Shown: one piece after another, positions 24,001 through 36,000 of the stretch
Position numbering within the stretch: position 1 is the first letter of the stretch
Layout of the letters: each line of letters starts with the position of its first letter
From: Spisula solida
Lineage: Eukaryota > Mollusca > Bivalvia > Venerida > Mactridae
NCBI GenBank assembly: GCA_947247005.1
Contig: OX365949.1
Location: 21,271,130 to 21,335,129, forward strand
Length of the DNA: 64,000 nt
Direction: 5' to 3'
Translations under genes and position numbers: made by a program
Notes under the pieces: model-generated
What the model saw: the letters and a program-made list of their open reading frames with translations, nothing else
What the model was told of the DNA's origin: nothing
Databases searched by the model: none

Positions 24001-27000
24001 TACAACCGTACCAAATTTTATAGCCAAGCATTTTTTAAAAGTACCTTTCCAACTTAAAACAGTGGCTTACCAGTAACAAACAATTCAACTATAAATATGG
24101 AACGCCATAGCTGTCTTTTGTTGATGCTTGTCATGTTAAATTGTTATAATATCATTGGAACATGTCTATACGACATGTTAAATTGTTACAAGAACGTCTT
24201 AAATTGTCGATAGGGCATGTGAACTTCTCAGTGCAACATTATTATATGTCAAGTCACACTGTTGAACTGTCCAAGTATCTTGTGAACATGTCTATATGCC
24301 ATGTTGAATTGTTAAAATAGCTCTTATCATGTTCATTCAGCATGTGAACTTCTCAACAGAACGTGTAATACTGTTAAACGACAGTGATAAATTGTTAAAA
24401 TATCATTTGAAGATGTCTATACGACATGTCAAATTGTTAAAATAGCTTCTTATCATGTCCAATAACCATGTGAACTTCTTAATAGAACGTGTTATATTGT
24501 TAGACAACAGTGGTAAATTGTTAAACTATCATTTGAAAATGTCTACATGCCATGCTATAGTGTTAAAACGATATTTTAACATGTCAACGAGGCATGTTGA
24601 CTTCTTAATAGACAGTGTTGTTGTTGTTCAAATTTGTATGACGTCATCAATCGCGTAAGTTCCTTCCGCGTGCATATTGAACAAAGATGGCGGAAATTGT
24701 TCAATATGCACGCGGGAGGAACTAACGTTATTGATGACGTCATACAAATTTGAACAACAACAACACTGTCTATTAAGAAGTTAACATGCCTCGTCGACAA
24801 GTTAAAATGTCGTTTTAACACTATAACATGTCGTATAAACATCTTCAAATGATAGTTTAACAATTTACCACTGTTGTCTAACAATATAACACGTTCTATT
24901 AAGAAGTTCACATGGTTATTGGACATGATAAGAAGCTATTTTAACAATTTAACATGTCATATAGACATCCTCAAATTATATTTTAACAATTTACCACTGT
25001 TGTCTAACAATATAACACGTTCTATTAAGAAGTTCACATGGTTATTGGACATAATAAGAAGCTATTTTAACAATTTAACATGTCATACAGACATCTTCAA
25101 ATGATATTTTAACAATTTACCACTGTTGGCAACAATATAACACGTTCTATTAAGAAGTTCACATGGTTATTGAACATAATAAGAAGCTATTTTAACAATT
25201 TAACATGTCATATAGACATCTTCAAATGATATTTTAACAATTTACCACTGTTGTATGACAGAATAACTCGTTCTGTTGAGAAGTTCAAATGGTTTTTGAA
25301 CATGATAAGAAGCTATTTTAACAATTTAACATGGCATATAGACATGTTCACATTATATTTGGACAGTTTAACAGTGTCACTTGACATACAATAATGTTTC
25401 ACTGAGAAGTTCACATGCCCTACCGACAATTTAAGACGTTGTTGTAACAATTAAACATGTCGTATAGACATGTTCAAATGATATATAAACCATTTACCAC
25501 TGCCGTTTAACAGTATAACACGATGTGTTAAGAGGTTCGCATGCTCATTCGACATTGTAAGACGTTGTTTTAACAATTCAACAACGCATATAAACATATT
25601 CAAATGATAGTTTAACAATTCATCATTGTAGTTAAAGTCTAACATGATAATACGAAGCTTTGAGAAGTTAACACGTTCTTCTAACATTATCAAGCGTTTT
25701 TTGAACAATTTAACATGTAACGTAGACATATACAAATGGTGATTTGACAATTTATCGATGTGGTTTAACAGTATAACACGATGGCTTGAGATATTATTGT
25801 ATTCTTTTAACAATTTAAGACGTTGTTTTAACAATATAACAGGGCAAGTTGACATATTCAGATGATAGTTTGACAAGTCAACAATGTGGTTTGACATATT
25901 AACACATTGTACTAAGAAGTTCACATGTCCTACCGACAAGTCAACATGACAAGCGTCAACAAAAGACAGCTATGGCGTTCCATATTATATATAAACTACC
26001 GTTAAGTGGGTATAAGTCTCCCAGATGAGAGGACAAGTTTACATGTTTGTAAACATGTCCAACTTTCCGTCCCATAGGGAAATTTGATATACTAGTAAAT
26101 ATAGAATCTACGGTCGAAATATTTCCTCGTCCGTCCGTCCGTCCTCAAGTTAGTTTCCATGTAAAGTCCATGGTTTATAGGTTAATCAAGAACAATAAGG
26201 AGATTGTTGTTTCTGTGACAACATTCGCGTTTGACATGGCAACATAATTCTGTACGAATACTCAATACTGACAGAAAAGGGCTGCATACACCCGTCATTA
26301 TTATGTTTGTTTAAAAATGATTTTTACTCTGGCTCGTAAATCTAGAATGTACATAAATTGTATTCATTTTTTTCAGACGTTGGAGTATACTTAAAGAACG
26401 CTGCCGCTATACGGTACAACATAGCAACAAGCTACAACGTCACAATCACGTGTTCGAGCGCAGCGACATCTAGTGATACCCGTTATATAATCATTGACGT
26501 CGACCCAAACAGCCATCCGGTTTTTGCGAGTTTTCAATGTTAGTTTAGTTTATTCTAATTTATTTAAGGTCGATTGTGAAACAAGTTTTTCCAACTTATA
26601 TTAATCACTCTCGACACCTCATTCCTGATGCTATACATCGCCACGAGGGTATGAGAGAAGAAGCTAGTTTCCCTTTTATGCTGAGCGTCTAGCAAGGGAA
26701 TTTCCGGTACCATTTTTATTTCGTCTTTGGTATGACGCGGCCAGGGATCGAACCCGAGACCTCCCGCACTCGAAGCGAACGCTCAGTTTTCAATGTAATC
26801 ATACTAGTGCAACATATTACTACTTATGAGTGTGTAATGAGTGTGTAATGTTCTTGATTTTGGATTGAGAGGTTCCTGTGCAAATCTCGGTCGCAAGGCT
26901 TTGTCATTTATGAAACATTTTCCAGTGTCTCTAGAGATGAAATGTTGGTAATCAAGAGGTAGTCCCACGTGTATTGGTGCGCTACACTGGATAAATACAT

Positions 27001-30000
27001 ATGAGCCAGTCTCTAGGAAATCCTGCCATTTTTACAAAAATATTGATTTTGAGATTTTCCATTGTTTTAAAGGGTAATGTTAATAAAGCACAATGCAAAA
27101 TAAATGTTTTTAATATCTTATTTTTTTAAGGAGATTACAGCTGTTTTTGTAGACTCCCTATTCGGAGCTTTCTATGTGACGTCGCAACCGTCATTGAAAC
27201 TATATTCGTCGTAACTGTAAAAAAGTATTTCATAATTACACCATTTGATCAATTCTTGACATAAACTGTTCAAAATGGTATCATGTTGTAGAATTTAGTT
27301 TTAATTTTAAAATATTATCGAAATTGTTTGCATTCAGAGAAATGCTACTACTGTTTTAGATAACTAACTCCTCGTTGTTCCCGATCGAAGTATATTTGCG
27401 AAATTGGTCACCATAGAAACGAAGTATGTGATTTCGACATAATTCATGGGATAATTTAAAGCTAAGATATAGTACTATATGGGTAAATTACTTAAAATAG
27501 AATCAATAGATATATTTTTTCTTATTTTTGAGCTTTTTCAAATCCTTGTTGCAAATAGTAATTACATAATGTCAAAATAGCAGGTTTTCGTGGAGACTGG
27601 CTCGTAAATAATGTTAAGAAGAAACGAAAGTTGCGCATCCGGATTCTTTGTATCAAACAGCTGTCCTCTTCCTTCGAATTTGGAGGTCATTGACCAATAT
27701 GACAGGGTGATAACAGATGACCATGCACTTACGACTGCCTCAGTCGATCGCAATACATACAGCTTATGAAACTGGACGTGATAGCTGTCTGAGACACTTA
27801 GCATTTTTAACAAATCAAACAAAATATATTGAAACTATTTTGATAGATTCACTTATGTATAGCTGTTCTGGCGGCACAAGCCGAAAGTTGGTTTGTTCTT
27901 CAACGGAGCGACGGTCGACATTTGCTACAGGAAAACTTCATTTACAATTATATACGAATGAATTACTTTTATTACTCAAAACATAATTATTTATATACAT
28001 AATATACATGACTGCACGTGTGTCTAGATATATCTATGTCTAGACAAGAGACAGTCCGATTACTTGCTGGAAAGTTGTAAGAAATCGAGATATTTCTGAA
28101 AAGGATATTGAACAAAATACTTAACCCCAGTATCTGTTAAGAGTAAATTATTCATATTTTGTACATACTGCACCAGCATTCACCAAATCAAAACGTAGAC
28201 CGTAGACATTACATGGTTCATATACCCTGTTTACATTTCCAAAATCATTGCTTTTCAAATCATAAAAGTTAGTCAAAAACTGGATTATTCCAGTATGCAG
28301 ATATCCTCTTGCGGTGTTTGCAAAACATTACGTCACATACCACTTGCAATGTCCATATTACTTTAACAAAGGTTGCGTCTCTATCACATTGATATATTGT
28401 GATTTTATATATGATGCTATTTCAGCTTCGCTTACAATCGATGCGAGTACGACGCTGATCAATACCAATGTTTATAATGCTACCGTCACTGACGCCGAGG
28501 GAGATCCAATTGTCATGACCTTGACCTGTGATCCTACCCCTTGTCCCTTTATCATCAATAACGGTAAGGGAATACCAGCTCGAAAATTGTCAAATACTCG
28601 TTTACATGTATTAATAACATTTAAGTGTACAAATACAGTAAGTCTTGGTTATAACGAACATCGATATTACCAGCACCTGGTATCACAAATCATATTAAAG
28701 GAAAACTTAGAATTTTCTTAAAATCTTAAAATTTTCTTAAGTGTATCAGCTAAACAGTAAAGTCGAGATTATAATTTATTTACATACATGTAGTTTAGAA
28801 GCATTTGAGCATTTGATAAAGAGCTACAAACATCACAAAAAAATCATGGGTTATTCTTCCTTTCTTGAGAAATATGAGCAGCTCAATTTTTTTAAACTTA
28901 CGTCAAAATATTTAAGTTTTCCCTTAAGATACTTTGTGAATACCATCCCAGGGGTGGTATTCAATATTGATCTTACTTGACTTATGGATAAGGACAACCA
29001 ATCAGATCACGCCATATTGAACTCTTGGTCAGTAACAGGCGATATGATTGGTTATCCTTATTCTTCAATTAAATAAGATCAATACTGAATACCACCCCTG
29101 GCCTATGTCGAGCAAATTTTGAAGTCCCGGTGAATTTGCTCTAAACTGTATTTTTACCTATAGTATTTTCGAGCCCATACTCACCTTGTAATGTGAACTT
29201 GTGAATTACGAAAGCATTATTTCACTCAGCATTACTTGACTTATGAAGATCTCGGGTATCTATCATAAAGAGACTACGGGGTAGTTCTAACCAAGGGGTT
29301 CGGAGACAGATCTATACGAGCAACAATTACATGGCTTCACTGTTATATCTAACATAGAATGTCCGCAGTATTTGAATAAAGATATAAAAACATCTAAAAT
29401 AGGTTCCAAGTAAAATACATGTTTCATCATTTTCGAAGCATCTGGTAGCGGTCAGTTTATAAATTTAAAACGGAATTGTCAACATAAGCCATCTGCTTTA
29501 TCTGTTAATTTATCGTATTTAAATCAAATTAATCATGTTTAGTAATTTATTGATATGGTATTCAAGCGACAAAAACGTTTTAATTGAAATACGATTGTGG
29601 TTACCATAAATGACGTCACATAGAAACCATTTTGAGAATTGTGAAGAAGCGGTTTCTGAACGGTTATTTCAGTATATATTTCTTAGTACATTGTAATCTT
29701 GGAAAACCGAACTCCGTTTCGACCGCCTGCTTTGCCAGCATTTCACTTCTTCGAACTACCGTACTATCAAATTACTCTTAATTTTTATCTAAAAAGTGTC
29801 GTAGTTGGCTTTGTTTTGAAGGAAGCACAAAACAGTACATTATATGTATCGGACATTTAATGAGGGACTTTGGCAAGCACATATAAATACAAGCATACCT
29901 TTTGTTTACTAGTTAGTGTAGTAGGGTCCATTTATTCAGGTCTGTCACTTGTATACAAACATTGCAATATCATAACATTTTTAGTGTTTTAAACATTCTA

Positions 30001-33000
30001 ATTTGAGCAAAATGCAATGAAAACCAATACCTTATTTACTAAGCTACATACTGATAAACAAACTATCTATCAAAATAATATATTAATAAGAGAAATTGCA
30101 ATATTTATGTACACAATGAACAAGTGACAGAACTGTATAATTTATTTATACATAACAGTTACTCATAACATTTGACCAGGCGCTAATTAATATGTGTGTG
30201 TTTTTGTTATTCTATGATGTAAGACTGGGTAAAATAACAAATCGGATTGGGGCGATGGATGAGCCCATGTATTCACGGGTCCCATGTTAAATGTTACATA
30301 TAACGTTACAAGATATACAATATTGTTATACAGATGGGGAAATAACAATCACCGTCGATCCAATCTTTGAACTTCAAACAACATATACTTTCATCATGAC
30401 TGCTGATGACGGGTTTAACAATGTGACGTCATCAAACGTCTCTGTGATCATATCTGGTAACTATGTCTTATTATTATCTAGCTTCTTTTATAGAATACCG
30501 AGGGTTGTCAACAAAACTGTATATTACATACTTATTATTTAAGAACAATTACTGCAGTCTTGCAAACAACAATACTTCAAACAACATGTTTTTCGTTTTT
30601 ATTGTCTCCGCTTTATACAGTATGCATCCGTGTGTTTATTTTCTTCGTCGACAATTTTTCTGCTATATCTGCTATTAGTTCGCAGAAATAATGTCAGAAG
30701 AAAATTTAATATTCTCCATACCACACATTATGTAAGTTGGGCGCTGCCTTCCCAGTCCGACTTAATAGTATCTTTTATAATGCAAATAGATTGTAGTTTA
30801 CGGCCTTCGTTATAAAATCCTTCGCATATGAACTCTATATCGCCAACGGTTCTGTGGTTGTCAAAGTCGATCATGTGTACACTTTGTGTGACTATACATT
30901 CTCTAGCAAGTCTCGTGTGTACTTCAGAATTTATTTTTAAGAAAAATTTGTGTGTTTATCGTAGAATAAAGTACGGTCACGAACCTAAATGCGTAGTACA
31001 TCTTCGTTACCTCTATGTTCATTTAGGTAATGCTGCTGACGGTGTTAAAAACATTAAAGAACAAATCGCTTGCTTAAAATGAAAAGGTCGTAAGTTCCAA
31101 TCGATATTTTAAGAAAACAAGAAAAAAATGACTGAAAACTACTCTTTACATATGGAAAAACAAGCTTTTCAACTTTAGTTTGGTCAACATGACCTGGGGC
31201 CGGGATTACAACCAATACTTACACTCAGCACTCTGCACTCAAATCTTATAATTCACTGTTTTGTGGTTTATATGGACATTTTTTGAGAGTAAGAAGTTGT
31301 TATTATGTTAAATAGGTATAAAATATTATTTTTGGCTTACTTCATCGTGTAATTAAAAGTATTTGTGAGCTATAATTGTAATTTATCAGCCTGAGTGCTG
31401 AGTGTGGCACTCAGATTCAATAATTACATATATACCTCATAAATAGTACACCATGGCAAAAAATATATCAAATTTTACTTTCATTACTCTTATAACAATT
31501 CTATACATTTTCATGAAAATAGGTTCATAAGTAGCGCATTGTGATGCAGATTTCAAATATGTATGGGTCTTACAAGTAGCACATTCTAAGCCAGCGAAGT
31601 GTATATCGAACATTCTGTTCCAGGTATAAACGTGAAACCTTTCTTCACAAATTTGCCGACGTCAGCACAATCAGTACTGGAGAAGCAACCTATCGGTACG
31701 TCTGTTTTCCAAGCGGTACAGAGTGACGCCAATGGTGACGCCACCACAGTCTCTATGACATATAGCAGTGCCGCGTGTGCGAGCATGTATGGTATTAACA
31801 CAGCGGGTAAGTGATAGCTACACACACAGCCATATCGCTGCTAAGCGACAATCTACTTACTTTTTGGTGGCATTGAATAGCTGTGACAGGACGCTATGTC
31901 AAAACTAAGCCAATGTCTGTAACAAACAAATCTCTAACAATGGAGTGCCACAAACGTATTTCATGCAATCTTGCATAAATTCACAATTCCTAAATACTCT
32001 TCTAGGGGCGTCGCACAAATGGATTGGCCTGACAGCAAATATAAATAAAAACAATTCACAATTATAGTTTATACCAGTACAATGTAATAATATATGTTTG
32101 GCCGGTGTAGCCATAGTGACGTTACGGTTTCTATGGTTTTTTCACCAAATACATCCTTGGGCTCAATGTTTTTATAGTTATGTATTTGTAATATTCCAAT
32201 CTATTAGCAGACCGCTTTTCTTCAATATTGATCACGTAACATAGATTTTTTAGCCTTTTTCTGCGTATTTGTTGATCACCCCTCGTATAATATATGAACA
32301 TGATTTACCGGTATATCATTATAACATTGTATGTTCATGTGTACATCAATGTTACAGATGGAACGATATCAACATTGTTAGTTCTGGATTATGAGACAGA
32401 CACAAGCTGTACCCTAACATTGACAGGGTTTGATGGTATTGCTCCGTCAGACCCGGAAGTTCTTGTTGTCAACATTGTTGACGTAGACGAGCCCCCTGTA
32501 ATGTCCAGTAATGGGTTTGTGATCAATACAGAAGAGGTAGTGGTAAGTAGAAACAGAGACTATAGATAACAGAGATAAGCAACTGTCTCTTTAACCTTTC
32601 AAATTGACTTAAATTCCGCAAAATGAACCATTTTGTAACAAAAAAACTTAAACAGTTTTAGTCCTACAATCTCAAGCTTTGGTTTTTCTGAAAGCTTAGT
32701 ATGTACTTATTGGCTGCCCTTAGTTATACAAAAATCGAAGGCTGAGCCAACCCATTATTGAGTTAATTTCTTTCTTTTTTTCGATTTTTATGCAAATTTA
32801 AAGGGTAAGAAATTATATATATGAAAATATCTCTCCGGATAATACAAAATTTGTAAATCTTTTATGTTATCTATAGTCTCTGGTAGAATAAAATTGTAAA
32901 CTGTAAGAAGTATTTGAATCGAAAATGTAATTTATTATCCTGTACTATCGTTAAGAAATAAATTATAACCATGTCATTGCTGAACTGATAGCTTAAATGG

Positions 33001-36000
33001 CAACTGGTTAATCAATAACCGGACGTGTATTTTTATACAAAACAACACGAGGTACATTTAAGATGTAACATTGCTGTATACAAAACAGATACAGTATTGT
33101 GGTGATTGTCAAATTCATAAAATGACATTTCGTCGTTATTCGTTAGGCTGGAAGTAATAAGGGGACTGCATTACACATATGACATTCTATAAAGGGACAT
33201 GCCGAGCGCATCTATTTCAAACAAGGTTTGCAAGTTTAATACAAAATACAATTTTGAAATTACCTCTTTCAAATAAGTATGTGTTTCCTTATGATGTATT
33301 GTGTAAATTAATAAACTTTTTAACTGTTACAAATATTTTGAAATACCCGGTTTAGTTTTTGCACAAAGTACTGACATTGGCTAAAAAGCTTCAACACAAA
33401 AGCTAATGAAAACTTATCAAACGTATAGGAAAACAAATATTCTTTAAACATGTACATGTCGTAAATCAGAAACATACTATTTTCAGAGCGGTACAGCACT
33501 TCCTGACGCCAGTATCAGTGCAACAGATCCTGAAGGTACGGCTGTGTCACTGTCACTGAATTGTGGGACATATTCTGGGTATCTAACAATTGATTCTACT
33601 TCCGGTATTGTTACTATGGCAACTGAATATGATATAGAGACGGCACCGTCAAACCCTTATACAATAACATGCGTCATTACGGCAACAGATACCACCAGCC
33701 AATCATCAACTGCGTCACTTGACGTCATCATTTCTGATGGAAACGATAATCCACCCGTCTTCTCTCCACCTGGATATTCGTATTTTCTAAGCATGGGTAA
33801 GTACTATTTAGAATATTGTAAACATGTGAATATCTAGCTAGCACTTGGTCATTTCTAGAAGAATTGTCAGTGTTTCCCATCCAACAATCATAGATGGATT
33901 GTCAGCCTCGTGCGTATCAATGCTATACTCAGGGCATGTTAAAGAACCAACGGAAAGAGCAAATCCGCAGTATCCATGTTTTCTTGGTATTTGCCGATCC
34001 CGGAAGTCGACGCGCATAACAATCACCGGTCCGATTAACCGGGCGGATAGGCGATAATCAATCACATGCTGGTCATAATCAGCCGCAAATAGGCTAATTT
34101 TTGTTACCATATATAGTAACAAGTGTATTAAGTTTGTTTTCGCGACGTCGCCACTAAAATCTCCGCCAAAATATCATGTTTTTGAAAACAAACGCATTAA
34201 TTGATTTTTAATGTGCTATCATGTTTTTCGCGTTATAACATCTGCTGGGTCCCTCGGGAGCGTTGGTGCCGTCGCCTTAGCGGGCTTGGGCACCAACCCT
34301 CCCTCGGGACTCTGCAGATGTTATAGCCCGTAAAAGCATGCGTTAACCCTACACAATAGTATAATAATTACTGACTCTGCTTTTGCTCATTGTTTTGACC
34401 ACCTTATGAACAGTATCGATATGTTTGACGACAGTCCTATGACGAATACATTGAAGTTTCTCAAGAATCTCAATGTATCCTGTTGAATTTAGTCTGCCTT
34501 TAATTGAAGAGAGAAATCCAGCGCCTCTGTATCTCATTGCTCCTCTCACTATCACACTGCTACCCCCAAATTTCACTTTGGTACTTACACAGTCATCTCT
34601 CGCGTCTTCGTACATAGACACGGTCATCACATTGGAAAACATTAAATTTGGATTCATCTGAGAAGATAACAGCAGACCAATCATCCAAAGACCAAAAAGC
34701 ATGCTCTTTCAAACAAATGTTGCGATCGTTATGAAAAGGTGTTAACAACTTTCTAAATGCATTCGGTTATGTGCCTACTTGCACAGGCATTCGGTTATGT
34801 GCCTACTTGTACAGGCATTCGGTTACGTGCCTACTTGTACAGACATTCGGTTATGTGCCTACATGAACAGCCATTCGGTTATGTGCCTACTTGTACAGGC
34901 ATTCGGTTATGTGCCTACTTGCACAGGCATTCGGTTATGTGCCTACTTGTACAGGCATTCGGTTATGTGCCTACTTGTACAGGCATTCGGTTATGTGCCT
35001 ACTTGTACAGACACTCGGTTATGTGCCTACTTGTACAGGCATTCGGTTATGTGCCTTCTTGTACAGGCATTCGGTTATGGGCCTACTTGTACAGGCATTC
35101 GGTTATGTGCCTACTTGTACATGCATTTGGTTATGTGCCTACTTGAACAGGCATATTTATAAGGTCATGTACAGTGATATACCTATCTTTTGTTGTCCTA
35201 GAACCTTGCTAAATAGCCGTTTCATGTACAATGTACCTTGTTTAAATACAGGGAATCTAGCTTGAGAGTTAACACTTTTTTTAAGAAGTGTTTTCCTTGA
35301 ATTTTAACGTGTATTGTTTTCTATTACAAGGATATACTGGCTTTGGTCAAGTAGGTAACGTGATTGCTAGTGATGCGGATGTGACGTCACCAAACAATGT
35401 TATAACATACAGCATGACGCCAACAACAAGTTTCAATATCGGTGCTTCCGGTAGTATATATAACACGGTAAGAATAACTCGTTTAATCGGGTCAGTCACC
35501 TGTCCACATTACATTATGTATATAAACTTTGCAATTACTCTAATTAATTGCTAATTTTAACAGATATTGTATATATTAGTATGTGGCTTAGTGAATCATG
35601 TATTAAAAAATTTAAAACAATAAAAGTACTCAACATGTATATTATGATATTAATTGTTTTTATGTACAGACTTTTAAAAATAAATAAAATGTACTCATAC
35701 GATACATTCATTCCTGTGATATATTTGTACCACTTGCGGAAATCTAATGGCAATACTTCATGTAAAGCATTTACCAGTTTTTAATGCTGCATGCAGGACA
35801 TATGCAATTGCACGTTGCATTTTATAAATTTTCTAGTCGATGTCTGTGATGTAAGGCTTGTCCAAGAGGTTTTGTAAACATGCAAATTACCAGACGACCT
35901 CGCCCCCAATGTAGACTGGTCCCATGGTTCTACTATCAAGATATTGTAGACCGGTGTCGGAAAAAAATAAGACAAGTCGTACCAGTCTACATCAATGAGA

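Noticed and set aside
24455..24926. Two mirrored frames (MSNNHVNFLIERVILLDNSG) on opposite strands
   Set aside because: They are the two arms of the foldback element and are not conserved as a protein beyond that symmetry.
34757..35265. Three plus-strand frames with HSVMCLLVQAFGYVPT repeats
   Set aside because: Produced by the 28-bp minisatellite; no splice context or domain.
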